Origin: Acidimicrobiia bacterium
GTDB taxonomy: Bacteria > Actinomycetota > Acidimicrobiia > Spongiisociales > UBA5794
Reading direction: 5' to 3'
DNA: 35,688 nt
Assembly (NCBI GenBank): GCA_030599515.1
Contig: JAUVNV010000002.1
Span: 1-35,688 of the forward strand
The translations under genes and the position numbers were made by a program. Each line of letters opens with the position of its first letter. The stretch's first letter is position 1. The notes beneath the pieces were generated by a model. It was given only the letters and a program-made list of their open reading frames with translations. It searched no databases and had not been told where the DNA came from. This document shows, piece by piece, positions 7,236 to 14,992 of this stretch.

Positions 7236-9074
7236 ATGACTCGCTACCAAGCTCTCTATCGAAAGTACCGGCCGCAGCGCTTCGATGAGGTGATCGGACA
7301 GGATCACGTGATCGGAACCCTCACCAGGGAGGTCACGGACGAGAAGGTCGCCCATGCCTACCTCTTCGCGGGGCCCCGCGGAACAGGGAAGACGACGACG
7401 GCCCGCCTTCTCGCGAAGTCGCTCAACTGCACCAACCGCACGACGGGCGCCGAACCCTGCAACGAGTGCGCCTCGTGCGCCGGCATCACCGAGGGGACGT
7501 CGCTCGACGTCATCGAACTCGACGCGGCGTCGCACAACAAGGTCGAGGACGTCCGGGAGATCCGTGTCAACGTGGGAACGGTCGCCGCCGCAGAAGGCGC
7601 CCGCCGGATCTACATCCTGGATGAGGCCCACATGCTCTCGCGTGCTGCAGGAAACGCTCTCCTCAAGACGCTTGAGGAACCGCCCGAGCACGTCGTATTC
7701 GTGCTCGCCACGACCGAGCCGTACAAGCTGCTCGACACGATCCGGAGCCGATCACAGAGGTTCGACTTCCATCCGGTGTCGTCGGAGACCCTCATCGGGT
7801 ACCTCGCAGAGATCTCGAAGCGCGAAGGGTTCACAGCGGATCATGCCGGCCTCTCGATGATCGCCACCCACGCCCGTGGATCGGTCCGGGACTCGATGAG
7901 CCTGCTCGAGCAGGTCGCCGCGTTGGGGGACGGCACCGTCTCGTCGGAGGGCGTCACCCGGGCTCTGGGACTGGCGGATGACGAGGCTTTCACTGGACTG
8001 GTGGCCGCTATCGCCGATCAGGACGCACCCGCGGCGCTCGGACTCGTCGCCCAGCTCGCTTCGCGCGGCGCCGACCTGCGACGGTTCGTCGCCGACGCAC
8101 TCGGCTTCTTCCGCGGCATTTTCCTCGCCCAGTACGCGCCGAACCTCGAGGAGATCACCGACGAACCGCCCGAGATCCTCGACGAGTGGCGCCGGATGGC
8201 GAAGGTCGTGCCGTCATCCGACGTGTTGCGCGCCATCGACCTGTTCTCCGAAGCACTCCTGCATCTCCGACAGGGCCGCGAGGAGCGACTCATGCTCGAG
8301 TTGGCGGTGATCCGCCTGACCCGACCGGAGACGACGGTCGATGCCGAGGCGCTCGCGGTACGAATGGACCGGTTGGAGCGAGACGTGAAGGTCGGAGCCC
8401 CCAGATACCAGCCGCCGGCTGCCAGCCCGACGAAGGAGACAGGAGACGGGGGACAGGAGAAAAGAGACAGCCCGAAGGAGGCGACAGGCCACAGGCGACG
8501 GGCAACAGGCGAGATCCAAGACGAGATGACGGACAGCCGACAGCCGACGGCCGACAGCGGCGAGCCGGAGCAAGTCGAGGTCGAAGAACCAACGGCGAGC
8601 GATTCAGTACCGACTACCGACTACCGACTACCGACTACCGACGGTGGACCCGGCGAAGCCGGATCCACCGTCACTCTTGCCGACTTCTCTGCGGCTTGGC
8701 CGGTTGTCGTCTCGCGCATCCGATCGGACTTCGGTGCTCGCCGGCACGCTTTCGTGAAAGTTGCCGAACCGCGATCGGTCGAGGGTTCGGTCGCCGTACT
8801 CACGATGCCTTCGCACCAGCACTTCCATCTCGAGCAGTTGAACGCCGACGAACAACTGCGAGGCGCCCTCGAAGCCATCACCGCCGAGATCCTCGGTTGC
8901 ACGGTCACGCTCCAGTTCCGCTCTGACGACGACCAGGTGCCGGCAGAGATGGAGACCGGAGACGAGTTGCCGCTCCGAGCACCCGAGAAGGATGATCTCG
9001 CTGAGGGCGAGGACCCCGAGGATCCCGCCGATATGGTCGCCGACCTCCTCGGCGGGAAGATCGTCGAGGAGTAG
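7236..9074 (+). CDS. dnaX: DNA polymerase III subunit gamma/tau
   Basis: This 612-residue clamp-loader ATPase starts at MTRYQALYRKYRPQRFDEVIGQ, the canonical DnaX N-terminus. An upstream in-frame ATG at 7119 would only translate the repeat array. It has Walker A GPRGTGKT (46-53), a zinc module (C65, C75, C78, C81), Walker B with DEAH (about 126-132) and the sensor/arginine-finger segment TIRSRSQRF. Domain III ends near residue 375. Residues about 401-468 are a low-complexity linker encoded by 7-bp repeats, followed by a globular tail that may be a tau-like domain (DFSAAWPVVVSRIRSDFGARRHAFV onward). The usual neighbours ebfC and recR are present but divergent. The next gene starts 2 bases after the stop. 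Confidence 0.96.
   Translation: MTRYQALYRKYRPQRFDEVIGQDHVIGTLTREVTDEKVAHAYLFAGPRGTGKTTTARLLAKSLNCTNRTTGAEPCNECASCAGITEGTSLDVIELDAASHNKVEDVREIRVNVGTVAAAEGARRIYILDEAHMLSRAAGNALLKTLEEPPEHVVFVLATTEPYKLLDTIRSRSQRFDFHPVSSETLIGYLAEISKREGFTADHAGLSMIATHARGSVRDSMSLLEQVAALGDGTVSSEGVTRALGLADDEAFTGLVAAIADQDAPAALGLVAQLASRGADLRRFVADALGFFRGIFLAQYAPNLEEITDEPPEILDEWRRMAKVVPSSDVLRAIDLFSEALLHLRQGREERLMLELAVIRLTRPETTVDAEALAVRMDRLERDVKVGAPRYQPPAASPTKETGDGGQEKRDSPKEATGHRRRATGEIQDEMTDSRQPTADSGEPEQVEVEEPTASDSVPTTDYRLPTTDGGPGEAGSTVTLADFSAAWPVVVSRIRSDFGARRHAFVKVAEPRSVEGSVAVLTMPSHQHFHLEQLNADEQLRGALEAITAEILGCTVTLQFRSDDDQVPAEMETGDELPLRAPEKDDLAEGEDPEDPADMVADLLGGKIVEE
8438..8640 (+). repeat. 7-bp-period array inside dnaX coding sequence
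   Basis: About 29 heptamers can be read in one phase: GACAGGA, GACGGGG, GACAGGA, GAAAAGA, GACAGCC, then GGCGACA, GGCCACA, GGCGACG, GGCAACA, GGCGAGA, then ACGGACA, GCCGACA, GCCGACG, GCCGACA, several degenerate units, and finally AGTACCG with ACTACCG x4. Because 7 is not a multiple of 3, successive units are read in all three frames, giving a non-repetitive, hydrophilic linker (such as TTDYRLPTTD). The frame stays open throughout. Confidence 0.88.
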
Positions 9075-9076
9075 GG

Positions 9077-9625
9077 GTGCGACTCGGGATCGACCTCGAC
9101 GGTGTCGTCGCCGACTTCAGTACGGGTTGGGTGAACCGCTACAACGACGAATTCGGATCGAACGTCAGCACCGACCAGGTGGACTCGTGGGACGCGATGG
9201 ACCACCTGACCCACTTCGAATCGAAGGGGGCCTTCTGGCGCTGGGCGGCCAGAGGCGTCCACGGGTCCGTGTTCCGGCACCTCGAGACCTACCCGGGTGC
9301 CCTCGAGGCGCTCGGCAGACTGAGCAAGGGTCACGAGGTCGTGATCATCACCGCGAAACCCGATTGGGCGGTGCACGACACGTTCGCCTGGATCGCAGAC
9401 CGGCGCATCCCGGCCCGCGAAGTCCATATCACTGAATCCAAATGGCAGATCCCTTGTGACGTCTACCTGGACGATTCCCCTCGCCAGATCGCCGAACTCC
9501 ACACCAACCGACCCGAGGCGATGGTGTGCCGCTACGTCCGCCCGTGGAACGAATCCGTTCCCGGCACCACGGATGTTCACGGCTGGGCCGAGTTCGAGAC
9601 GCTCGTCAACGCTCGCCGGCGATGA
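9077..9625 (+). CDS. HAD-family 5'(3')-deoxyribonucleotidase-like protein
   Basis: The 182-residue product begins MRLGIDLDGVVADF, the DxDG nucleophile motif of HAD phosphatases (D6, D8), followed by VVIITAKPDW (motif II) and DVYLDDSPRQI (motif IV). The cap-less C1-type layout and WVNRYN/FWRW segments resemble the NT5C 5'(3')-deoxyribonucleotidase group, which removes phosphate from deoxynucleoside monophosphates. The GTG start lies 2 bases after the dnaX stop, with GGAG at the dnaX 3' end as the ribosome-binding site, so it is co-translated with dnaX. A dNTP-pool role beside a polymerase gene is plausible but inferred. Confidence 0.75.
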   Translation: MRLGIDLDGVVADFSTGWVNRYNDEFGSNVSTDQVDSWDAMDHLTHFESKGAFWRWAARGVHGSVFRHLETYPGALEALGRLSKGHEVVIITAKPDWAVHDTFAWIADRRIPAREVHITESKWQIPCDVYLDDSPRQIAELHTNRPEAMVCRYVRPWNESVPGTTDVHGWAEFETLVNARRR

Positions 9626-9630
9626 GCCAT

Positions 9631-9660
9631 TTCAGCATCGCATCGCGCACCGGGTATCCT
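9631..9660 (+). promoter_or_regulatory. candidate promoter of the phn operon
   Basis: TTCAGC (9631-9636), 18 bases and TATCCT (9655-9660) approximate a sigma-70-type promoter. It would give a transcript starting near 9667 with a leader of about 45 nt. I see no PhoB/PhoP-box direct repeat. Confidence 0.4.
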
Positions 9661-9675
9661 GAGCATTGATGGAAG

Positions 9676-9691
9676 GGACGCATCCGCGTCC
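9676..9691 (+). promoter_or_regulatory. leader hairpin upstream of phnD
   Basis: GGACGC-ATCC-GCGTCC forms a 6-bp stem with a tetraloop in the predicted 5' leader, just ahead of the phnD ribosome-binding site (GGGAG, 9701-9705). It could influence translation or mRNA stability; no known riboswitch is recognised. Confidence 0.35.
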
Positions 9692-9711
9692 GTATCACTA
9701 CGGGAGAACAA

Positions 9712-10833
9712 ATGAGGAAATCACCTCTTATTGTCCTGCTCCTCGCCTTCGCGATGCTGATCGCAGCATGCGCGAGCACCGGCGATGAGGAGACCACGAC
9801 CACCGCAGCCGCGGCGACCACCGCAGCCGCGGCGGAGACAACCACGACTGCTGATCTGAAGGCCGACTGGCCTGAGAAGATTCTCTTCGGATTCATTCCG
9901 TCTGAGAAGCAGGAGAAGCTGAGCGACACGGTGCAGCCCTACATGGACTATCTCACCGCGGAGCTCGGGATCACGTTCGAGGGCATCATCACCGCCGACT
10001 ACAACGGTCTCGTCGTCGCCATGGGCGCCGGCAACGCCGACCTCGGCGCGTTCGGTCCGCTCGGCTATGTGCAGGCGAAAGAGCTGTACCCCACTATCGG
10101 CGTATTGATCCAGTCCATCCGATTCGGTTCGGACCTCTACCACGGGCAGTGGTTCACGAACGACCCGTCGCTGTGTGAGGACGAGCCCGTCGTGGGAGCA
10201 TACGAACTGGTCGACGGTGTTCCGACGATCATGGATCCGACCGAAGTCCCTGCGCTCCAGGTCGGCTGGGCCTACAACGACGACGGACTGGGGCAGGAAG
10301 TCCTCGAGGATGGCACAGAAGTCGCACAGGGCCTCGTCTGCACGGCGTCGCTCGACGTGGTGAAGGGCAAGACGATCGCGTTTGTCGAGGCGACTTCCAC
10401 GTCCGGCGGCTTGTACCCCCAACTCCAACTCTTCGAACTCGGCATCGACATCGAGAACGACCTCGAGTACTCGTACTTGACGTCGCACTCCGCCACCGTC
10501 CAGGCCGTTTACAACGGCGACTTCGACATCGGTGTCAGTTACGACGATGCCCGCCGCTCGGTTCGCAAGGACTACACCGATGTGGGCCAGAAGGTGATCG
10601 TGTTCAACATCACCGATGAGCAGATCCCAAACGACGTCGTTGCGGTGCGCGGTGAACTGCCGGAGAGCCTCCAGCTTGCGATCTTCGACGCGACGCAGAC
10701 CTATCTCGACACCGAAGAGGGCGAAGCCGTCTTCGACGAGATCTACGGATGGACCGGCATCCGGCTCGCACGCGATGAAGACTTCGACATCGTCCGCGAG
10801 GCGGCCGCACAGGCCGGCGTGCTCGACGGCTAG
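9712..10833 (+). CDS. phnD: phosphonate/phosphite-type ABC transporter substrate-binding lipoprotein
   Basis: This 373-residue protein has a lipoprotein signal with lipobox LIAAC (C20), then a Thr/Ala-rich tether (about 24-46), then a periplasmic-binding-protein type 2 fold. FGFIPSEKQEKLSDTVQPYMDYL and the AMGAGNADLGAFGPLGYV segment are typical of the PhnD/PtxB family, which bind phosphonates, phosphite or phosphate analogues outside the membrane. The ATG is preceded by GGGAG. It heads an operon with phnC and two phnE genes. No C-P lyase or phosphite dehydrogenase gene lies in the window, so the ligand cannot be specified. Confidence 0.9.
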   Translation: MRKSPLIVLLLAFAMLIAACASTGDEETTTTAAAATTAAAAETTTTADLKADWPEKILFGFIPSEKQEKLSDTVQPYMDYLTAELGITFEGIITADYNGLVVAMGAGNADLGAFGPLGYVQAKELYPTIGVLIQSIRFGSDLYHGQWFTNDPSLCEDEPVVGAYELVDGVPTIMDPTEVPALQVGWAYNDDGLGQEVLEDGTEVAQGLVCTASLDVVKGKTIAFVEATSTSGGLYPQLQLFELGIDIENDLEYSYLTSHSATVQAVYNGDFDIGVSYDDARRSVRKDYTDVGQKVIVFNITDEQIPNDVVAVRGELPESLQLAIFDATQTYLDTEEGEAVFDEIYGWTGIRLARDEDFDIVREAAAQAGVLDG

Positions 10834-10845
10834 GGACGGAACACC

Positions 10846-10871
10846 GGGGGCCGGTCGCAGGGCCGGCCCCC
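10846..10871 (+). terminator. strong intercistronic hairpin between phnD and phnC
   Basis: GGGGGCCGG (10846-10854) pairs with CCGGCCCCC (10863-10871) around an 8-nt loop, 12 bases after the phnD stop. No U-run follows; the sequence continues TCCCTTCCC. Such hairpins after binding-protein genes commonly stabilise the upstream message or cause partial termination so that more binding protein than ATPase is made. Confidence 0.6.
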
Positions 10872-10887
10872 TCCCTTCCCGCGACTC

Positions 10888-11658
10888 ATGGGCTTCATCG
10901 ACTTCACCAACACGTCCGTCACGTACCCGGGGGGTCTTGTCGCGCTCAAGGACGTGACCCTGAGCATCGAGGAGGGTGAGTTCGTCGTCGTCGTCGGTCT
11001 CTCCGGAGCGGGGAAATCGACCATGCTCCGGGCCATCAACGGTCTGGTCCCGGTCGCGGGGTCGGTGCTCGTGGACGGCCGCGAGGTCGTGGGAGCATCC
11101 CAATCAGAACTGAGGGCCGTCCGATCCGACGTCGGCATGATCTTCCAAACGTTCAACCTCGTGAACCGGTCTCGCGTCGTCAACAATGCGCTCATGGGCC
11201 GGCTCTCGAAGATCCCCCGCTGGCGGAGCCTCCTCGGCCTCTGGCCCGCCGAGGACAAGGAGATCGCACTTCAATCCCTCGAACGCGTCGACATCGTTGA
11301 GAAGGCCTACATTCGTGCCTCCGACCTCTCCGGGGGTCAGCAGCAGCGTGTCGGCATCGCTCGCGCCCTCGCTCAGGAGCCCAAGATCATCCTCGCCGAC
11401 GAACCGGTCGCCTCGCTCGACCCGGTCACGTCGCACATGGTGATGCGCGATCTCCAGCGCATCAACCGCGAGTTGGGTATCACTACGCTCATCAACCTCC
11501 ACTTCCTTGATCTTGCCCGCCAATACGGGAAGCGCCTCATCGGACTGAACGACGGCCTGGTCGTGTTCGACGGCGACATCGCCGACGTCAACGACGAAGT
11601 CTTCCGCGGCATTTACGGCCGCGCTATCACACCCGACGATCTGCTCAACGAAAAGTGA
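10888..11658 (+). CDS. phnC: phosphonate/phosphite-type ABC transporter ATP-binding protein
   Basis: The 256-residue ATPase contains Walker A GLSGAGKST, Q-loop MIFQTFNLV, signature LSGGQQQRVGIARAL, Walker B IILADEP and the H-loop histidine in LINLHFLDLA. The N-terminal FTNTSVTYPGGLVALKDVTL and the insertion NNALMGRLSKIPRWRSLLGLW are characteristic of PhnC. It would energise the two PhnE permeases. ATG 10888 lacks a clear Shine-Dalgarno, being preceded by the CCCTCCCTTCCC arm of the hairpin, so translation may be weak compared with phnD. The stop overlaps the first phnE start as GTGA. Confidence 0.93.
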   Translation: MGFIDFTNTSVTYPGGLVALKDVTLSIEEGEFVVVVGLSGAGKSTMLRAINGLVPVAGSVLVDGREVVGASQSELRAVRSDVGMIFQTFNLVNRSRVVNNALMGRLSKIPRWRSLLGLWPAEDKEIALQSLERVDIVEKAYIRASDLSGGQQQRVGIARALAQEPKIILADEPVASLDPVTSHMVMRDLQRINRELGITTLINLHFLDLARQYGKRLIGLNDGLVVFDGDIADVNDEVFRGIYGRAITPDDLLNEK

Positions 11659-13013
11659 CCCTCTTCGCCCCGGAGACCCAGGTACGGCCCGTCGAACCAA
11701 CGCGTGCCGTCAGATACGTGCTCCCACTCGGCATCGGGATCGCCGCGACGGGAATCGTCGGCTGGGTTGGACCGGTGGGGCCTCTGTGGGGCATCCTCGT
11801 CGGACTCGTCACGTTCGGCGTGTTCTTCTGGGCCGATATCACCAAACACTGGATCGATGCCGTCATTCTCGTCGTTGCAGGCATTCTCGGACTCTCGTTC
11901 TTCGACTGGGTGCTCGCGGCTCGTACCGGCCCCGTCGATTTCAAGCTCTCGCTCATCGCCGCGATCGGCTGGCTCATCTACGGTGCAGCCACGGGTTTCG
12001 TGGTCTATCGCCATCGTCCCGGCTACCGGGCGGGCATCATCGGATTCCAGGCGCTCGCCTGGGGCGGCGGCGCGACGCTCGCCCTCTTCACCGCCACCAC
12101 GATGGGTGTCCTCGCCCCGCTGAACGTTCGACAGATCGACGCAGGCGAGATCCAGGCACTCACGATCGGACTCTTCGTCGTCACCGGCCTCGCCGCATCG
12201 GGCATAGGCCTCGGTGCGAACGTGTCGTTCGCGACGCGACTCCCCTCCCTGTTCGCCGGGGGCCTCGTTCTCGTCCTCACGGTGATGGCTTACAACGAGA
12301 TCCAGTTCTCCACCGCGGCGATCGCCACGCAATTGACTCGCGTCGGTGAGATCGTCGACGACTTCTGGCCGCCGGTTTGGAAGTGGCCGAAGAGCGTCGG
12401 CCAGCCCGAGACCTTCAACATCGTTCAGCCTTTCATCGAGACGTTCCAGATCGCGATCGTCGGCGCCACAATCGGGAACATCTTCGCACTCCCCCTCGCG
12501 TTCTACGCGTCCCGCATGACGGCGCCTTCCAACCTCGCCTACCGGATCGCCAAAGGACTCCTCAACGTGACTCGCACCATTCCGGATCTGGTCTGGGGAA
12601 TCCTCTTCGCCACCGCCGTCGGATTTGGCAACCCCTTCGCCGGAGCGCTCGCGATGATCATGTTCTCGCTCACCATCATGGCCAAGCTGTTGTCCGAGAC
12701 GGTCGATGCGATCGACATCGGTCCGCTCGAAGCCGGCAGGGCCTCCGGCGCTACCCATACGCAGGTCATCCAGTATGCGGCGTTTCCCCAGGTCCGGCCC
12801 AACTACGTGGCGTACGCGCTCTACATCTTCGAGTTGAATATCCGAGCGTCCGTCGTCATCGGCTTCGTCGGCGCCGGTGGCATCGGCCGTCTCCTCAACG
12901 AGCGCCGTAACTTCTTCCAGTGGGACCAGGTCATGGCGATCGTCATCGTGATCTTCGTCTCGGTGCTGCTGATCGAGTGGCTCTCGATCTGGGCAAGGAG
13001 GAAGCTGGTATGA
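11655..13013 (+). CDS. phnE: PhnE-type ABC permease with extra N-terminal membrane domain
   Basis: This 452-residue protein is much longer than ordinary PhnE (about 260-290 residues). The C-terminal 260 residues form a standard BPD-type permease: FIETFQIAIVGATIGNIFALPLAF, the EAA-loop EAGRASGATHTQVIQYAAFPQ and FVGAGGIGRLL. The N-terminal 190 residues hold roughly five or six further hydrophobic segments with no motif I recognise (such as YVLPLGIGIAATGIVGWVG and HWIDAVILVVAGILGL). GTG 11655 overlaps phnC by 4 bases, and its stop overlaps the next gene as ATGA, so all parts are co-translated. The extension may reflect a fusion; both halves are in one open frame. Confidence 0.88.
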   Translation: MTLFAPETQVRPVEPTRAVRYVLPLGIGIAATGIVGWVGPVGPLWGILVGLVTFGVFFWADITKHWIDAVILVVAGILGLSFFDWVLAARTGPVDFKLSLIAAIGWLIYGAATGFVVYRHRPGYRAGIIGFQALAWGGGATLALFTATTMGVLAPLNVRQIDAGEIQALTIGLFVVTGLAASGIGLGANVSFATRLPSLFAGGLVLVLTVMAYNEIQFSTAAIATQLTRVGEIVDDFWPPVWKWPKSVGQPETFNIVQPFIETFQIAIVGATIGNIFALPLAFYASRMTAPSNLAYRIAKGLLNVTRTIPDLVWGILFATAVGFGNPFAGALAMIMFSLTIMAKLLSETVDAIDIGPLEAGRASGATHTQVIQYAAFPQVRPNYVAYALYIFELNIRASVVIGFVGAGGIGRLLNERRNFFQWDQVMAIVIVIFVSVLLIEWLSIWARRKLV

Positions 13014-13915
13014 CCGTGCCGGACCTCACTCCCGATGAGAAGATGGAGCAGTTCCGGCCTCAAGAGCCCCTCGGCCCGCGCATCATCCGCTGGGTTGTCG
13101 GCATCGCGATCGTCGTACCGTTCATCTGGGCGGTGATCGGCCTCGAGATCTCGCCGGAGCGCATCTGGCGAGCCCCCTCAGAGATCTGGGTTCTCCTCTC
13201 GGGAATGTTCCCGCCCGACTTCGACGACAGCGGCCGGATCGTGGCCAAGCTCCTGGAATCGATCTACATCGCCTGGATCGGCACGATGATGGGTGCCGTC
13301 TTCTCGTTCCCGCTCAGCTTCATGGCTGCGACCAACGTAGCCCCCCGCTGGATGACGATCCCGACGAGAGCCTTCCTGAGCGCCATCCGGGCGTTCCCCG
13401 AGCTGATCCTCGCCGTGATCCTCATCGTTCCGTTCGGCCTGGGACCGTTCACCGGCGCTCTGGCGATCGGTCTTCACTCCATCGGCACACTCGGCAAACT
13501 GTCCTCCGAGGTGATCGAGGGCGTCGACGACGGGCCGATCGAAGCGATCCGCTCAGCAGGTGGGACCCTGCCGCTGCAGATGCGATACGGCATCATCCCC
13601 CAGGCCATGCCGACGATCGTCGCGTACTGGCTGTACCGGTTCGAGATCAACATTCGCGCCTCCGCAGTGCTCGGCCTCGTCGGTGCCGGCGGCATCGGCG
13701 CCGACATCGTCGCCCGGCTGCATTTCAGGGCAGACTGGCCGAAGGCCGGTGCGGCGTTGCTCGCAACGATCGGTGTTGTCCTTGTCATCGACGCAGTCTC
13801 GTCGTCCATACGACGGAGGATCATCACCGGGCAGCCATCGACCAGCATGCTGTCGAAGGGCATGATCGCTATCACGGGTGCCGGACGGCCCCCCAGCACC
13901 GAACTCGGGGCCTGA
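13010..13915 (+). CDS. phnE: PhnE-type ABC permease
   Basis: This is the second permease, 301 residues, starting MTVPDLTPDEKMEQF at ATG 13010, which overlaps the previous stop as ATGA. It has one N-terminal membrane segment (IIRWVVGIAIVVPFIWAVIG), then the transporter core (YIAWIGTMMGAVFSFPLSF), the EAA-loop EAIRSAGGTLPLQMRYGIIPQ and GLVGAGGIGADI. Two non-identical PhnE proteins presumably form a heterodimeric channel driven by PhnC. Its TGA shares a base with the dGTPase-like start (TGATG). Confidence 0.92.
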   Translation: MTVPDLTPDEKMEQFRPQEPLGPRIIRWVVGIAIVVPFIWAVIGLEISPERIWRAPSEIWVLLSGMFPPDFDDSGRIVAKLLESIYIAWIGTMMGAVFSFPLSFMAATNVAPRWMTIPTRAFLSAIRAFPELILAVILIVPFGLGPFTGALAIGLHSIGTLGKLSSEVIEGVDDGPIEAIRSAGGTLPLQMRYGIIPQAMPTIVAYWLYRFEINIRASAVLGLVGAGGIGADIVARLHFRADWPKAGAALLATIGVVLVIDAVSSSIRRRIITGQPSTSMLSKGMIAITGAGRPPSTELGA

Positions 13916-14913
13916 TGACCGCCTTCCGTCTCCGAACCCGAAGGATAGCGGAGGCGCTCGAACGGGAAGACCTGGCACCGGCAGCGACCCTCTCGGTCAA
14001 CTCCGTCGGGCGTGCCGCTTCGGAGGAACCAGACCCGTGGAGAACTTCGTTCGAGCGCGACCGGGACCGCATCCTCCACTCGAAGGCGTTCCGGCGACTG
14101 AAGCACAAGACCCAGGTCTTCATGAACCCGGAGGGCGACCACTACGTCACCCGCCTCACGCACACGCTCCAGGTCACGCAGGTCGGCGGCGCCATCGCAC
14201 GGGCCCTCAGTCTCAACGGGGCGTTGACCGAGGCGATCTGTCTCGGACACGACGTGGGCCACTCCCCGTTCGGCCACACCGGCGAGGATGCGCTGAGCGA
14301 GTTCGTCGACGGCGAGTGGCGCCACTCCGCACAGTCGGTGCGGATCTTCGAGGTGCTCGAACCTCTCAATCTCACGTTCGAGGTCCTGGACGGGATCATG
14401 GCTCACCCGTGGAAGGTAGAGAACCCGGCGCGAACCCCCGAAGGCGCCATCGTTCGATTCGCCGATCGCATTGCGTATCTCGCTCACGACGCACTCGATG
14501 CGATTCGCGCCGGTGTGCTCCGGCCCTCCGACTTCCCGGCGCCGGTACTCGACACCCTTGGTGAGCCGGGGCGTGAGTGGATCGCTGCGATGATCGCCTC
14601 CGTGATCGAGACGTCCATGGAGCGCGATGAGGTTGCGATGGACGAGTACACACTCGACGTCATGCTCGAGCTCCGTGGCTTCATGTTCGAGAGTGTCTAC
14701 CTGAGGGCAGACGTCGAGCCGCAGCGGATCCGGGCCAGAGAGATCATCAGGAACCTCGTCGAGTACTACGTGACTCATCCCTCGGAGCTCCCCGACACCT
14801 ACCGCCACGACGATGCCGATACGTTGACCCAGGTGATCGACTTCGTTGCGGGCATGACCGACCGCTACGCCATCAGCCGCCACGACGAACTGTTCAGACC
14901 GCAACTGTTCTGA
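13915..14913 (+). CDS. dgt: dGTPase-like dNTP triphosphohydrolase
   Basis: This 332-residue HD-domain protein cleaves deoxynucleoside triphosphates to deoxynucleoside and triphosphate, by family. Visible motifs are RRLKHKTQVF (60-69), H83 in TRLTHTLQV, the HD pair H112-D113 in CLGHDVGHSPFGHTGE, and a later D in RFADRIAYLAHDALDA. It belongs to the shorter type-2 group rather than the 505-residue E. coli Dgt. The start is fixed by TGATG coupling to phnE. That arrangement puts it in the transport operon, although a functional tie between phosphonate uptake and dNTP hydrolysis is not established; chance operon fusion is possible. Confidence 0.9.
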   Translation: MTAFRLRTRRIAEALEREDLAPAATLSVNSVGRAASEEPDPWRTSFERDRDRILHSKAFRRLKHKTQVFMNPEGDHYVTRLTHTLQVTQVGGAIARALSLNGALTEAICLGHDVGHSPFGHTGEDALSEFVDGEWRHSAQSVRIFEVLEPLNLTFEVLDGIMAHPWKVENPARTPEGAIVRFADRIAYLAHDALDAIRAGVLRPSDFPAPVLDTLGEPGREWIAAMIASVIETSMERDEVAMDEYTLDVMLELRGFMFESVYLRADVEPQRIRAREIIRNLVEYYVTHPSELPDTYRHDDADTLTQVIDFVAGMTDRYAISRHDELFRPQLF

Positions 14914-14922
14914 TAGAGAGCA

Positions 14923-14992
14923 CACAGCTAGCGGCCCACAGCAGACAGCCAGAAGCGTGTTCTACTGTTGTCTATCCGCTGTCTGCTGGCTT
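14923..14992. repeat. 7-bp-period array, partly self-complementary (convergent junction)
   Basis: Units in one phase include CACAGCT, AGCGGCC, CACAGCA, GACAGCC, AGAAGCG, TGTTCTA, CTGTTGT, CTATCCG, CTGTCTG, CTGGCTT. The second half is built from complementary units (CTGTCTG versus CAGACAG). The array occupies the entire gap between the converging dGTPase-like gene and the membrane-protein gene. Confidence 0.7.
14939..14989. terminator. candidate bidirectional hairpin terminator
   Basis: CAGCAGACAGC (14939-14949) and GCTGTCTGCTG (14979-14989) are perfect 11-bp inverted repeats with a 29-nt loop, formed by oppositely oriented repeat units. It sits between two convergent genes, so it could terminate both. 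There is no U-tract. Confidence 0.45.
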
